Part shown: positions 33,715 to 47,802 of the stretch, in pieces
Layout: each line of letters begins with the position of its first letter
Numbering within the stretch: the first letter of the stretch is position 1
Source of the DNA: Limimaricola hongkongensis DSM 17492
GTDB taxonomy: Bacteria > Pseudomonadota > Alphaproteobacteria > Rhodobacterales > Rhodobacteraceae
Reading direction: 5' to 3'
Assembly: GCF_000600975.2 (NCBI RefSeq)
Contig: NZ_KK088653.1
Span: forward strand, 372,501 to 436,500
Length of the DNA stretch: 64,000 nt
Notes under the pieces: generated by a model
Seen by the model: only the letters and a program-made list of their open reading frames with translations
What the model was told of the DNA's origin: nothing
Databases searched by the model: none
Translations under genes and position numbers: made by a program

Positions 33715-35034
33715 ATGAACGCAGAAACCAGGATCCGCAACGACCTCGGCGCCTACTGGATGCCCTTTACCGCCAACCGGCAGTTCAAGGACAACCCGCG
33801 CATGATCGCCAGCGCCGAGGGCATGTATTACACCACCACCGACGGGCGACGCGTCATGGACGGCACCGCCGGGCTGTGGTGCGTCAATGCCGGCCACCGC
33901 GCGCCGCGCATCACCGAGGCCGTGCAGCGGCAGGTCGAGGAGCTCGACTACGCGCCCGCCTTCCAGATGGGCCATCCCAAGGCTTTCGAACTGGCCTCGC
34001 GGCTCGCCGATCTGGCGCCGGGCAAGCTCAACCACGTCTTCTTTACCAATTCCGGCTCGGAGTCGGTCGAGACCGCGCTGAAGATCGCGCTGGCCTATCA
34101 CAAGGCGCGGGGCGAGGCCGGACGCACCCGCCTGATCGGCCGCGACAAGGGGTATCACGGTGTCAATTTCGGCGGCATCTCGGTGGGCGGCATGGTCAAC
34201 AACCGCCGCGCCTTCGGCACGCTTCTGGGCGGCGTCGACCACCTGCCGCACACGCATGACATCGCGCGCAACGGTTTCACCCGCGGCCAGCCCGCGCATG
34301 GCGCGGAGCTCGCCGACGATCTGGAGCGGATGGTGGCGCTGCACGGCGCGGAGACCATCGCCGCGGTGATCGTCGAGCCGATGGCCGGCTCGGCCGGGGT
34401 GATCCTGCCGCCCAAGGGCTACCTGCAAAAGCTGCGCGAGATCACCCGCAGGCACGGCATCCTGCTCATTTTCGACGAGGTGATCACCGCCTATGGCCGG
34501 CTCGGCCGGGCCTTCGGCGCGGATTACTACGGCGTCGAGCCGGACATGATCACCACCGCCAAGGGGCTGACCAACGGCGTCATCCCGATGGGCGCGGTGC
34601 TGGCCAGCGAGGCGATCCACGACGCCTTCATGACCGGGCCCGACCACATGATCGAGCTGTTCCACGGCTACACCTATTCGGGCAACCCGATGGCCTGCGC
34701 CGCCGCACTCGCCACGCTCGACACCTACCGCGAGGAGGCGCTGTTCGAGCGCGCCGCGAGCTTGGAGGATTACTGGGCCGAGGCGCTGTTCAGCCTGAAG
34801 GACAAGCCCGGCGTGATCGACATTCGCGCCGTCGGCCTCGTCGGGGCGGTGGAACTCGAGCCCTTCGCGGACCAGCCCACCAAGCGGGCCTTCGACACCT
34901 ATCTGCGCGCCTGGGACAAGGGCGTGCACCTGCGCACCACCGGCGACACCATCGCCATGTCGCCGCCGCTCATCATTGAGAAATCCGAGATCGACCAGCT
35001 GGTCGGCACGCTCGGCGCGGCGCTCGACGCCTGA
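33715..35034 (+). CDS. Class III omega-aminotransferase, beta-alanine:pyruvate type
   Basis: A 439-residue PLP enzyme: YWMPFTANRQFKDNPRM near the N-terminus is typical of omega-amino acid:pyruvate aminotransferases. It has NSGSESVETALK, the FDEVITAYGRLG Asp that contacts PLP, and the Schiff-base Lys in TTAKGLTNG. Family members convert beta-alanine or beta-aminoisobutyrate to the semialdehyde. It is the first gene of the plus-strand operon whose next members encode carbamoylase and dihydropyrimidinase, which generate exactly those amines. ATG 33715 lies near a weak AAGGGA/GAGA ribosome site. Confidence 0.88.
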   Translation: MNAETRIRNDLGAYWMPFTANRQFKDNPRMIASAEGMYYTTTDGRRVMDGTAGLWCVNAGHRAPRITEAVQRQVEELDYAPAFQMGHPKAFELASRLADLAPGKLNHVFFTNSGSESVETALKIALAYHKARGEAGRTRLIGRDKGYHGVNFGGISVGGMVNNRRAFGTLLGGVDHLPHTHDIARNGFTRGQPAHGAELADDLERMVALHGAETIAAVIVEPMAGSAGVILPPKGYLQKLREITRRHGILLIFDEVITAYGRLGRAFGADYYGVEPDMITTAKGLTNGVIPMGAVLASEAIHDAFMTGPDHMIELFHGYTYSGNPMACAAALATLDTYREEALFERAASLEDYWAEALFSLKDKPGVIDIRAVGLVGAVELEPFADQPTKRAFDTYLRAWDKGVHLRTTGDTIAMSPPLIIEKSEIDQLVGTLGAALDA

Positions 35035-35095
35035 TCATGGCCGGGGCGCGGTGGCCGGGAGGGCCGCCGCGCTTCGGTCCGTAACGGGAGGACCT

Positions 35096-36346
35096 ATGAA
35101 AGACATCCAGACCAACACCCGGATCGACGGGGCCCGGCTGTGGGACTCGCTGATGGAGATGGCCAGGATCGGCCCCGGCCTGCGCGGCGGCAACAACCGC
35201 CAGACGCTGACCGATGCCGACCGCGAGGGGCGCGATTTGTTCAAGCGCTGGTGCGAGGAGGCCGGCATGCGCGTCGGCGTCGACAGCATGGGCAACATGT
35301 TCGCCCGGCTCGAAGGGGCGGAGCCCGATCTCGACCCGGTGATGATGGGCAGCCATCTCGACACCCAGCCCACGGGCGGCAAGTATGACGGCGTGCTGGG
35401 CGTTCTGGCCGGGCTCGAGGTCGTCCGCTCGATCCGTGACCGGGGCCTCACCCCGCGCCGCCCCATCGTCGTGGTCAACTGGACCAACGAAGAAGGGACG
35501 CGCTTCGCCCCCGCCATGCTGTCGAGCGGCGTTTTCGCGGGCGTGCATACGCAGGACTGGGCCTATGCGCGCGAGGATGCCGACGGCAAGCGCTTCGGCG
35601 ACGAGCTGGCCCGCATCGGCTATGTCGGTGACGAGCCGGTGGGCCAGCGCAAGATGCACGCGATGTTCGAGCTGCATATCGAGCAGGGCCCGATCCTCGA
35701 GGCCGAGGGCCGCGATATCGGCGTCGTCACCCACGGGCAGGGGCTGAGCTGGACCGAAGTGACCGTCACCGGCAAGGAGAGCCACACCGGCTCCACCCCG
35801 ATGCCGATGCGCCGCAACGCGGGCCTCGGCATGGCGCGCATCCTCGAGAAGGTCGACGAGATCGCGTGGAGCCACAAGCCGCACGCGGTGGGCGCCGCCG
35901 GTCACATCGAGGTCTTCCCGAATTCGCGCAACGTGATCCCCGGCAAGGCGGTCTTCACCGTCGATTTCCGCTCGCCGGAGCTTTCGGTGATCGAGGACAT
36001 GGAGGCGCGGCTGCGCGTCGAGGGGCAGCGTATCGCGGACGAGATGGAGCTGGAGATCGCCTTCGAGAAGGTCGGCGGCTTCGACCCCGTCCCCTTCGAC
36101 AAAAGCTGCGTCGATGCGGTGCGCCGCGCCGCCGAGAAGCTGGGCTTCTCGCATCGCGAGATCATCTCGGGCGCGGGTCACGACGCCTGCTGGATCGCCC
36201 GCGTGGCGCCCACCGCGATGATCATGTGCCCCTGCGTGGACGGGCTGAGCCACAACGAGGACGAGGAGATCAGCCGCGACTGGGCCGCCGCCGGCTGCGA
36301 CGTGCTGCTGCACGCCGTTCTCGAAACCGCCGAAATCGTGGAGTGA
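35096..36346 (+). CDS. Zn-dependent N-carbamoyl amino acid amidohydrolase (beta-ureidopropionase type)
   Basis: A 416-residue M20-related hydantoinase/carbamoylase. Metal and substrate motifs are GSHLDTQPTGGKYDGVLG, NWTNEEGTRFAP, ELHIEQGPILE and SGAGHDACWIARVAPTAMI. It removes CO2 and NH3 from N-carbamoyl-beta-alanine or N-carbamoyl amino acids. The gene has a good ribosome site (GGGAGGA) and is 4 bp upstream of dihydropyrimidinase. Beta-carbamoyl specificity is inferred from the neighbours. Confidence 0.9.
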   Translation: MKDIQTNTRIDGARLWDSLMEMARIGPGLRGGNNRQTLTDADREGRDLFKRWCEEAGMRVGVDSMGNMFARLEGAEPDLDPVMMGSHLDTQPTGGKYDGVLGVLAGLEVVRSIRDRGLTPRRPIVVVNWTNEEGTRFAPAMLSSGVFAGVHTQDWAYAREDADGKRFGDELARIGYVGDEPVGQRKMHAMFELHIEQGPILEAEGRDIGVVTHGQGLSWTEVTVTGKESHTGSTPMPMRRNAGLGMARILEKVDEIAWSHKPHAVGAAGHIEVFPNSRNVIPGKAVFTVDFRSPELSVIEDMEARLRVEGQRIADEMELEIAFEKVGGFDPVPFDKSCVDAVRRAAEKLGFSHREIISGAGHDACWIARVAPTAMIMCPCVDGLSHNEDEEISRDWAAAGCDVLLHAVLETAEIVE

Positions 36347-36350
36347 AGAC

Positions 36351-37811
36351 ATGAGCAAGAGAACCGTGATCAAGGGCGGCACCATCGTCGCCGCCGACCG
36401 CAGCTTTGAGGCCGACATCGCCATCGAGGGCGAGACCATCGTGCAGATCGGCGCCGATCTTTCCGGCGACGAGGTGATCGACGCCACCGGCTGCTACGTG
36501 ATGCCCGGCGGGATTGACCCGCATGTGCATCTGAAGATGCCCTTCATGGGCACCCATTCGGCCGATGATTTCGAAAGCGGCACCCGCGCGGGCCTCGCCG
36601 GCGGCACCACGATGGTGGTCGATTTCTGCCTGCCCAGCCCCGGCCAGTCGCTTCTCGAGGCGCTGGAGGGCTGGCACGCCAAGTCGCAGCGCGCCTGCGG
36701 CGATTATTCGTTCCACATGGCGGTGACATGGTGGGGCGAGCAGGTGTTCGAGGAGATGCAACAGGTCGTCGATCTGGGCATCAACTCCTTCAAGCACTTC
36801 ATGGCCTACAAGGGCGCGCTGATGGTCGATGACGACGAGCTGTTCGACAGCTTCCAGCGCTGCGCCGCGATCGGCGCGATGCCGATGGTGCATGCCGAGA
36901 ACGGCGATGTCGTCGCCACCATGCAGCAAAAGCTGCTCGGGCAGGGCATTCGCGGGCCGGAAGGCCACGCCATGTCGCGGCCGCCCGAGGTCGAGGGCGA
37001 GGCCACGAACCGCGCCATCATGATCGCCGACATGGCGGGCGTGCCGCTCTATGTCGTCCACACCTCCTGCGAACAGGCGCATGAAGCGATCCGGCGCGCG
37101 CGGCAAAAGGGCATGCGGGTCTATGGCGAGCCGCTGATCCAGCACCTCGTGCTCGACGACAGCGAGTATCGCAACCCCGACTGGGACCACGCCGCCCAGC
37201 GCGTCATGTCGCCGCCCTTCCGCGACAAGTCGAACCAGGACAGCCTCTGGGCCGGGCTGCAGGCGGGCTCGCTGCAGGTGGTGGCGACCGATCACTGCGC
37301 CTTCACCATCGACCAGAAGCGCACCGGCATCGACGATTTCACCAAGATCCCGAACGGCACCGGCGGGCTGGAGGACCGGATGCCGGTCCTCTGGACCGAA
37401 GGGGTGAACACCGGGCGGCTGACCAAGAACGAGTTCGTCGCCGTCACCTCGACCAACATCGCCAAGATCCTCAACATCTACCCGCAGAAGGGCGCGATCC
37501 TCGAGGGCTCGGATGCCGACATCGTGGTCTGGGATCCGAAGAAGTCGAAGGTAATTTCGCCCGAGACCCAGCAATCGGTCGTGGAATACAACGTCTTCGC
37601 CGGGCGCGAGGTCACCGGCCTGCCGCGCCACGTGCTGAGCCGTGGCACGCTCGCGGTCGATGACGGGAAGGTCTGCGCCACGCCCGGCCATGGCCGCTTC
37701 GTCAAGCGCCCCGCCTTCCCGGAGGTGAACAAGGCGCTGTCGAAGTGGAAGGAGGTGACCGCGCCGCGCAAGGTGGAGCGGCGCCCGGAGAACATGCCGG
37801 CCTGCGTCTGA
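36351..37811 (+). CDS. hydA: Dihydropyrimidinase/D-hydantoinase
   Basis: A 486-residue cyclic amidohydrolase with the HxH metal motif in GIDPHVHLKMPF, the carboxylated Lys region SFKHFMAYKGALM, the Zn ligands near VHAENGD and VHTSCEQA, and the Asp in ATDHCAF. It opens dihydrouracil, dihydrothymine or hydantoins to N-carbamoyl products. The length and motifs are those of bacterial dihydropyrimidinase. Followed by a strong intrinsic terminator. Confidence 0.95.
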   Translation: MSKRTVIKGGTIVAADRSFEADIAIEGETIVQIGADLSGDEVIDATGCYVMPGGIDPHVHLKMPFMGTHSADDFESGTRAGLAGGTTMVVDFCLPSPGQSLLEALEGWHAKSQRACGDYSFHMAVTWWGEQVFEEMQQVVDLGINSFKHFMAYKGALMVDDDELFDSFQRCAAIGAMPMVHAENGDVVATMQQKLLGQGIRGPEGHAMSRPPEVEGEATNRAIMIADMAGVPLYVVHTSCEQAHEAIRRARQKGMRVYGEPLIQHLVLDDSEYRNPDWDHAAQRVMSPPFRDKSNQDSLWAGLQAGSLQVVATDHCAFTIDQKRTGIDDFTKIPNGTGGLEDRMPVLWTEGVNTGRLTKNEFVAVTSTNIAKILNIYPQKGAILEGSDADIVVWDPKKSKVISPETQQSVVEYNVFAGREVTGLPRHVLSRGTLAVDDGKVCATPGHGRFVKRPAFPEVNKALSKWKEVTAPRKVERRPENMPACV

Positions 37812-37815
37812 CACG

Positions 37816-37850
37816 AAATGCCCCCATTGCTTTTGGGGGCATTTTCTTTT
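37816..37850 (+). terminator. Intrinsic terminator after hydA
   Basis: AAATGCCCCC (37816-37825) pairs with GGGGGCATTT (37835-37844), followed by TCTTTT. This separates the three catabolic genes from the transporter gene or attenuates its expression. Confidence 0.9.
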
Positions 37851-37903
37851 CCGGCAAGAAAAATAAAAGACGCCGGAAGACCAACAACAAGGAGGAGACG
37901 GAA

Positions 37904-39394
<1,491 letters not shown>

Positions 39395-39468
39395 CGCGAT
39401 GCGCGTGACGGGCCGGGGCGGCGGGTGTCGCCCCGGCCTTTTCATGTCCAGATGACGGAGACGACGAC

Positions 39469-39762
39469 ATGCCCAAGGCCTATTGGATCGCCCATGTGAC
39501 GGTCACCGATCCCGATCCCTACAAACTTTACGCGACAGGCGCGACGCAGGCGTTCCGCGACCACGGCGCGCGGGTGCTGGCGCGCGGCGGCCGGATCGAG
39601 GCGCTGGAGGGCGAAAGCCACCCGCGCAACGTGGTGATCGAGTTCGATACGATGGAGGCCGCGCTCGCCTGCTACAACTCCGACGCCTATCAGGCGACCA
39701 AGCGCCACCGCGAAGGGGCGGGTATCGCCAACATCATGATCCTCGAAGGCGCGCCGGACTGA
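39469..39762 (+). CDS. DUF1330 small protein
   Basis: A 97-residue protein with the DUF1330 pattern AYWIAHVTVTDPDPYKLYA, HGARVLARGGRIEALEG, RNVVIEFDTMEAALACYNS and YQ. These ferredoxin-like dimeric proteins have no established general function. It ends the presumed NCS1 transcription unit and converges with pccR. Possibly binds or processes an intermediate of the pathway; this is a guess from location. Confidence 0.85.
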   Translation: MPKAYWIAHVTVTDPDPYKLYATGATQAFRDHGARVLARGGRIEALEGESHPRNVVIEFDTMEAALACYNSDAYQATKRHREGAGIANIMILEGAPD

Positions 39763-39780
39763 TCCCTGCCACGGGCGCGG

Positions 39781-41178
39781 TCACTCCAGCCGGTAGGGGA
39801 GATCCTGCCGCAGATCCGCGTCCACCTTCAGCCGCCCCTCGAGCGGCGGCACCGCGCGCTGGTGGCAATTCGTGCGCTCGCAGATCCGGCAGGAGATGCC
39901 GACCGGCTCGAAGGCCTGCGCCGAATCGAGGTCCATGTGATCGGCATAGACCAGCTCGCGCGCGTGTCGCACCTCGCAGCCCAACCCGATCGCGAAGCGC
40001 CGCACCGGCGCGCCCCAGGCGCCGCCGCCGCCGCTGATGTCGCGCGCCAGCGAAAGATACCGCACCCCGTCCGGCGTCTCGGCCAGCTGGCGCAGCCAGC
40101 GGGTCGGTGTCTCGAAGGCCTGGTGCACGTTCCACAAGGGGCAGGCGCCGCCGTAGCGGGCGAATTGCAGCTGCGTAGCCGAATGGCGCTTGGTCACGGT
40201 CCCGGCCTGATCGACCCGCACGAACCAGAACGGCACGCCGCGCGCACCGGGGCGCTGCAGGGTGGAGAGACGGTGCGCCACCTGCTCGAGGCTGGCGCCA
40301 AAGCGTTCGGCCAGAAGCTCCAGATCGTGGCGCGTCTCCTGCGCGGCGGCGAGAAACGGGCCATAGGGCAGGAGCGCCGCCCCGGCGAAATAATTGGCCA
40401 GACCGATCCGGGCGATGTCGCGCGCAGGCCCCGGTTCGAAACGGCCCAGATCGAGCGTGGCCTCAATCAGATCCCGGTGCTCGATCAGCGCGAGCTGTAC
40501 CAGAAGCTGGAACCGCCGCGTCGGGCGCGGCGCGCGCGACGACAGGGCGAGGGTCCGGCTCTCGGCGTCATAGCGGCGCAGCGGCCCCTCGGCCTGCTCG
40601 GTCAAGGTGATGCCGCGCGCTTCGAGCGCGCGCACCGCCGCCTCGGGCGCGTCGTGCCCCTCGCTGGCCGCGCGCCGGGCGAACTGCTCGGCGGCGCGGT
40701 CGATCGCGTCGATGTAGTTGTCGCAGTAATGGAAGAAGTCGCGCACCTCTTCCCATGGCGAGGCGGCGGTGCCCGCCCGGCCCAGCGCCTCGTCGAAGGA
40801 GGCGAGCCGGTCCTGCGCGCGGCGATAGGCGGCGTGCAGGTCCAGCAGCGCGCGCGCGACCGACGGCGCGTTGCCCGCCACAAGCCGCAGATCCGCCACC
40901 GTGGGCTGCGAGCCGCTGAGCACCGGGTCGGCCAGCGCCTCGCGCATGTCGGAGGCGAGCCGGATCTCCTCGCCCGAGGTCAGCTCGGTCACGTCGAAAC
41001 CGAACTCGCGCGCCAGCGCCAGCACCACCCCCGCCGAGACAGGGCGGTTGTTGTTCTCCATCTGGTTCAGATAGGGCAGGGAGACCCCGAGCCGCTCGGC
41101 AAAGAGCTTCTGGGTCAGGCCGAGCCTGCCGCGCAATTCGCGCAGCTGCGTGCCCGCGTAATGCTTCTGAACCGCCAT
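39781..41178 (-). CDS. pccR: Short-chain fatty acyl-CoA regulator PccR (ScfR family)
   Basis: A 465-residue regulator: N-terminal XRE helix-turn-helix (LRELRGRLGLTQKLFAERLGV, LPYLNQMENNNRP), a central region with the IrrE-like domain, and a C-terminal Zn-type cluster GISCRICERTNCHQRA. In Rhodobacter sphaeroides PccR activates pccB in response to propionyl-CoA metabolism, binding TTTGCAAA repeats. The same sequence is present in the divergent region here, and pccB is divergent, so orthology is well supported. ATG 41178 preferred over an upstream in-frame alternative. Confidence 0.92.
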   Translation of the reverse strand: MAVQKHYAGTQLRELRGRLGLTQKLFAERLGVSLPYLNQMENNNRPVSAGVVLALAREFGFDVTELTSGEEIRLASDMREALADPVLSGSQPTVADLRLVAGNAPSVARALLDLHAAYRRAQDRLASFDEALGRAGTAASPWEEVRDFFHYCDNYIDAIDRAAEQFARRAASEGHDAPEAAVRALEARGITLTEQAEGPLRRYDAESRTLALSSRAPRPTRRFQLLVQLALIEHRDLIEATLDLGRFEPGPARDIARIGLANYFAGAALLPYGPFLAAAQETRHDLELLAERFGASLEQVAHRLSTLQRPGARGVPFWFVRVDQAGTVTKRHSATQLQFARYGGACPLWNVHQAFETPTRWLRQLAETPDGVRYLSLARDISGGGGAWGAPVRRFAIGLGCEVRHARELVYADHMDLDSAQAFEPVGISCRICERTNCHQRAVPPLEGRLKVDADLRQDLPYRLE

Positions 41179-41188
41179 CGCGCCCCGC

Positions 41189-41236
41189 TTTGCTGATTTG
41201 CATAAACCTTGCTCTGCATAATGCCGAGTTTGCAAA
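41189..41236. promoter_or_regulatory. PccR-type binding region (TTTGCAAA and relatives)
   Basis: A perfect TTTGCAAA at 41229-41236 is followed 4 bases later by CGCAATCG, a partial second half. TTTGCTGA (41189-41196) and TTTGCATA (41197-41204) are variant copies nearer pccR. This matches the reported PccR target of TTTGCAAA-N4-TTTGCAAA and suggests control of both pccB and pccR. Confidence 0.7.
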
Positions 41237-41302
41237 TTCGCGCAATCGCGCTGGGAAGGCGGAGGGTGTTTTCCCTAGTCTGGCGTCCGAAGGAGGACGC
41301 CG

Positions 41303-42815
41303 ATGCAAGAGATTTTGCGCGAGCTCGAAGAGCGCCGCGCCTCGGCCCGACAGGGCGGTGGCGAAAAGCGCATCAAAGCGCAGCACGCCAAGGGCAAGCT
41401 GACCGCGCGCGAGCGGATCGAGCTGCTGCTCGACGAGGGCAGCTTCGAGGAATACGACATGTTCGTCGCCCACCGCTGCACCGATTTCGGTATGCAGGAC
41501 AGCCGCCCCGCGGGCGACGGCGTTGTCACCGGCTGGGGCACGGTCAATGGCCGGATGATCTATGTCTTCAGCCAGGACTTCACCGTCTTCGGCGGATCGC
41601 TGTCGGAAACCCACGCCCAGAAGATCTGCAAGATCATGGATATGGCAATGCGCAACGGCGCGCCGGTCGTGGGCATCAACGATTCCGGCGGCGCCCGCAT
41701 CCAGGAAGGCGTGGCGTCCCTGGGCGGCTATGCCGAGGTGTTCCAGCGCAACGTGCTGGCCTCGGGCGTGGTGCCGCAGATCTCGTTGATCATGGGCCCC
41801 TGCGCCGGCGGCGCGGTCTATTCGCCCGCCATGACCGACTTCATCTACATGGTGAAGGACTCGTCCTACATGTTCGTCACCGGCCCCGACGTGGTGAAGA
41901 CGGTGACCGGCGAGGTCGTCACCGCCGAGGAGTTGGGCGGCGCGCTGACCCATGCGCGCAAGTCGAGCGTCGCCGACGCGGCCTTCGAGAACGACGTCGA
42001 GGCGCTTCTTGAGGCGCGACGGCTGATCGATTTCCTGCCGCTCAACAACCGCGAGAAGGCGCCGAAACGCCCCTTCTTCGACGATCCCGCGCGCGAGGAG
42101 CCGAGCCTCGACAGTCTGATCCCGGCCAACCCCAACCAGCCCTACGACATGCACGAGCTGGTCACCAAGATCGCCGACGAGGGCGATTTCCTCGAGATGC
42201 AGGCCGAGTTCGCCAAGAACATCCTCACCGGTTTCATCCGGCTCGAGGGCCAGACCGTCGGCGTCGTCGCCAACCAGCCGATGGTGCTGGCGGGCTGCCT
42301 CGATATCGACAGCAGCCGCAAGGCCGCGCGCTTCGTGCGCTTCTGCGACGCCTTCGAGATCCCGATCCTGACGCTGGTGGACGTGCCGGGTTTCCTGCCG
42401 GGCACCGGTCAGGAATATGGCGGTGTGATCAAGCACGGCGCCAAGCTCTTGTTCGCCTATGGCGAGGCGACGGTTCCGAAGGTCACCGTCATCACCCGCA
42501 AGGCTTACGGCGGCGCCTATGACGTCATGGCCTCCAAGCACCTGCGCGGCGACGTGAACTATGCCTGGCCCACCGCGCAGATCGCGGTGATGGGCGCCAA
42601 GGGCGCGACCGAGATCCTCTATCGCTCCGAGCTCGGCGACCCCGACAAGATCGCGCAGCGTACCAAGGAGTACGAGGATCGCTTCGCCAACCCCTTCGTC
42701 GCGGCCGAACGCGGTTTCATCGACGAGGTGATCATGCCGCGCGCCACCCGCCGCCGCGCCGCCCGCGCCTTTGCCGCCCTGCGGAACAAGAGCCTCGAGA
42801 ACCCGTGGAGGAAGC

Positions 42816-42835
<20 letters not shown>
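41303..42835 (+). CDS. pccB: Propionyl-CoA carboxylase, beta subunit
   Basis: A 510-residue carboxyltransferase with the acyl-CoA-binding [24 protein letters not shown] segment, [16 protein letters not shown] and [16 protein letters not shown]. It transfers CO2 from biotin to propionyl-CoA. First gene of the PccR-controlled operon; its end overlaps the pccA start by 20 bp. Confidence 0.96.
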
Positions 42836-44846
<2,011 letters not shown>

Positions 44847-44865
44847 CACTCGGGAGGAGCGCGAG

Positions 44866-47013
44866 ATGACCGGCCACAACGACCGCCGCGCCGCATGGGC
44901 CGCGCGCGCGCAAAAGGAGCTCAAGGGCCGCGACCCCGAGGCGTTGCGCCGTGACACGCTGGAGGGGATCGGCGTGAAGCCGGTCTACGACGCGGGCGAC
45001 CTCGAAGGGCTGAGCTTTCTTGACGCCATGCCGGGCGAGGCACCCTATGCGCGCGGCGTCCGCTCCACCATGTATGCGGGCCGCCCCTGGACGATCCGGC
45101 AATATGCCGGGTTCTCCACCGCCGAGGAATCGAACGCCTTCTATCGCCGGGCGCTGTCAGGCGGACAGCAGGGCGTCTCGGTCGCCTTCGATCTCGCCAC
45201 CCATCGCGGCTATGACAGCGACCACCCGCGCGTCGAGGGCGATGTCGGCAAGGCGGGTGTCGCCATCGACAGCGTCGAGGACATGAAGATCCTGTTCGAC
45301 GGCATCCCGCTGGGCGAGGTATCGGTCTCGATGACGATGAACGGCGCGGTGATCCCGATCCTCGCCAATTTCATCGTCGCGGGCGAGGAGCAGGGCGTGC
45401 CGCCGGAGAAGCTGTCGGGCACGATCCAGAACGACATCCTCAAGGAGTTCATGGTCCGCAACACCTATGTCTATCCGCCCGAGCCCTCGATGCGGATCGT
45501 GGCGGACATCATCGAATACACCGCCGATCATATGCCGAAGTTCAACTCGGTTTCGATCTCCGGTTACCACATGCAGGAGGCGGGGGCGGACCTCGTGCAG
45601 GAGTTGGCCTTCACGCTGGCCGACGGGCGCGAATATGTCCGCGCCGCGATCGCGCGCGGCATGGACGTGGACCGCTTCGCCGGACGGCTGTCGTTCTTCT
45701 TCGCGATCGGCATGAACTTCTTCATGGAGGCCGCGAAGCTGCGCGCGGCGCGGCTGTTGTGGCACAGGATCATGGAGGAGTTCGCGCCGAAGGACCCCAA
45801 ATCCCTGATGCTGCGCACCCATTGCCAGACCTCGGGCGTGTCGCTTCAGGCGCAGGACCCCTACAACAACGTCGTGCGCACCGCCTACGAGGCGCTCTCG
45901 GCGGTCTTGGGTGGCACGCAGTCGCTGCACACCAACGCGCTCGACGAGGCGATCGCCCTGCCGACCGACTTCTCGGCCCGCATCGCGCGCAACACCCAGC
46001 TGATCCTGCAGGAAGAGACCGGCATCACCGATGTCGTCGATCCGCTGGCGGGGTCGTATTACGTCGAGAGCCTGACCAATGAGCTGGCCGAGAAGGCCTG
46101 GGCGCTGATCGAGGAGGTCGAGGGCCTGGGCGGCATGACCAAGGCGGTGGCGTCGGGCATGCCCAAGCTTCGGATCGAGGAGACGGCGGCCAAGCGGCAG
46201 GCGCTGATCGACCGGGGCGAACAGGTGATCGTCGGCGTCAACAAGTACCGCAAGGAGCGCGAGGACCCGATCGACATCCTCGACATCGACAACGTCAAAG
46301 TGCGCGAGGGGCAGGTGGCGCGGCTGGAGAAGATCCGGACGACCCGCGACCAGGCGGCCTGCGACGCGGCGTTGGCCGGGCTGGAGCAGGCGGCGCGCGA
46401 GGGCGGCAACCTGCTCGGCGCGGCGGTCGAGGCGGCACGCGCCCGTGCCACGGTGGGAGAGATCAGCATGGCGATGGAAAAGGTCTTCGGGCGGCACCGG
46501 GCCGAGGTGAAGACGCTCGCGGGCGTCTATGGCAAGGCCTATGAGGGCGATGCGGGCTTCGAGAAGATCCGCGCCGAGATCGACGCCTTTGCGGAGGAAG
46601 AGGGCCGCCGCCCGCGCATGCTGGTGGTCAAGATGGGGCAGGACGGGCATGACCGCGGCGCCAAGGTGATCGCCACCGCCTTTGCCGATCTGGGTTTCGA
46701 CGTCGACATGGGGCCGTTGTTCCAGACGCCCGAGGAGGCGGCGCAGGACGCGCTCGACAACGACGTGCACGTGGTCGGCATCTCCAGCCAGGCGGCGGGG
46801 CACCGCACGCTCGCGCCCAAGCTGGTGGCGGCGCTGCGCGAACAGGGCGCGGGCGAGATCCTCGTGGTCTGCGGCGGGGTCATTCCCGACCAGGACCACG
46901 CGATGCTGAAAGAGGCGGGCGTGGCCGCGATCTTCGGGCCGGGGACGAACATCCCCGAAGCGGCGTCCGAGGTTCTGGCGATGATCCGCAAGGGCGCGGC
47001 CGCGCGCGGCTGA
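44866..47013 (+). CDS. scpA: Methylmalonyl-CoA mutase
   Basis: A 715-residue single-chain mutase: N-terminal substrate domain ([35 protein letters not shown]) and C-terminal B12 domain with [22 protein letters not shown], the DxHxxG cobalamin-His motif. Converts methylmalonyl-CoA to succinyl-CoA, completing propionyl-CoA assimilation. It follows pccA by 19 bp behind GGGAGGAG. Methylmalonyl-CoA epimerase is not in the window. Confidence 0.96.
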   Translation: MTGHNDRRAAWAARAQKELKGRDPEALRRDTLEGIGVKPVYDAGDLEGLSFLDAMPGEAPYARGVRSTMYAGRPWTIRQYAGFSTAEESNAFYRRALSGGQQGVSVAFDLATHRGYDSDHPRVEGDVGKAGVAIDSVEDMKILFDGIPLGEVSVSMTMNGAVIPILANFIVAGEEQGVPPEKLSGTIQNDILKEFMVRNTYVYPPEPSMRIVADIIEYTADHMPKFNSVSISGYHMQEAGADLVQELAFTLADGREYVRAAIARGMDVDRFAGRLSFFFAIGMNFFMEAAKLRAARLLWHRIMEEFAPKDPKSLMLRTHCQTSGVSLQAQDPYNNVVRTAYEALSAVLGGTQSLHTNALDEAIALPTDFSARIARNTQLILQEETGITDVVDPLAGSYYVESLTNELAEKAWALIEEVEGLGGMTKAVASGMPKLRIEETAAKRQALIDRGEQVIVGVNKYRKEREDPIDILDIDNVKVREGQVARLEKIRTTRDQAACDAALAGLEQAAREGGNLLGAAVEAARARATVGEISMAMEKVFGRHRAEVKTLAGVYGKAYEGDAGFEKIRAEIDAFAEEEGRRPRMLVVKMGQDGHDRGAKVIATAFADLGFDVDMGPLFQTPEEAAQDALDNDVHVVGISSQAAGHRTLAPKLVAALREQGAGEILVVCGGVIPDQDHAMLKEAGVAAIFGPGTNIPEAASEVLAMIRKGAAARG

Positions 47014-47044
47014 TGACACCGGGGCCGGGCTGGTCCGTATTTTC

Positions 47045-47075
47045 GAACAGGGGCGGCGCCGTGCCGCCCCTGTTC
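47045..47075 (+). terminator. Terminator-like hairpin after scpA
   Basis: GAACAGGGGCGGC (47045-47057) is perfectly complementary to GCCGCCCCTGTTC (47063-47075) around a 5-base loop. No clear U-run; likely the 3' end of the pcc-scpA mRNA. Confidence 0.7.
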
Positions 47076-47282
47076 GCCATTGGCCATGTCGTCCGGCGAC
47101 ATGGACATGAGAGCTGCTCGCGCGTATAAACGAAGGCCCGGACGCGCCGTCAGAGATGATGCGCCGCGCCGGAGCCGATGACAGGGCGATGCTGGATCGC
47201 CGCCCCTTCCGCAGCCAGAGCCGCGCCCCGTTTCGGCCGGGTGGTCCCGACATCCGGTCGGGAGAACAGCTCGGAGAATGTC

Positions 47283-47543
47283 ATGAAGACAAGACACACG
47301 CTTATCGAAAGACTGGACGAGGTCGGCCACAAGATCGATGCCGCCGAACGCGCGCTCAAGGACCGCGCCGAATGGACCCATGGCAACGTGCTGACCCAAA
47401 AGGAGCTTCTGGCCCGCTACGCGGTGATCAAACGCAGGCTGAACAGCGAAATCGAGGATCTCGAAGCGCATGGCCACCATGTGACGGCGCTTGAGGCGTC
47501 GCTGCGCGAATGGTGGCTGTCGATGAACCTGTCGATGAAATGA
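47283..47543 (+). CDS. Small alpha-helical hypothetical protein
   Basis: An 86-residue protein (MKTRHTLIERLDEVGHKIDAA ... SLREWWLSMNLSMK), rich in charged residues with heptad-like spacing that suggests a helical hairpin. The start ATG 47283 lies behind GGAGAA. I do not recognise a family. It stands alone after the pcc-scpA operon and before an NCS2-type permease. Confidence 0.6.
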   Translation: MKTRHTLIERLDEVGHKIDAAERALKDRAEWTHGNVLTQKELLARYAVIKRRLNSEIEDLEAHGHHVTALEASLREWWLSMNLSMK

Positions 47544-47802
47544 AGCGCCGCGCCCGCCGGTGATCACGCCGACCCGGTCGCCAAGTCTCGAAGGAGCTTG
47601 GTTCGTCCGCCGTTCCGCGCGGCGGGGCGCGTCTCCCGAGGGTGCTCCGTGTCGTGGCTTGACAAGGCGGGCCGGCGCGGCCCGAAAGGAGGTCGCGCGG
47701 CGCGGACATGCCGCAAGGTGGTCCGTGTTTGCCCTGTGCAAGGACGCGTCTTGGTGAAATGACCGGGGCGATATTCGGCACAGGACAGCGAGGACACAGG
47801 TG

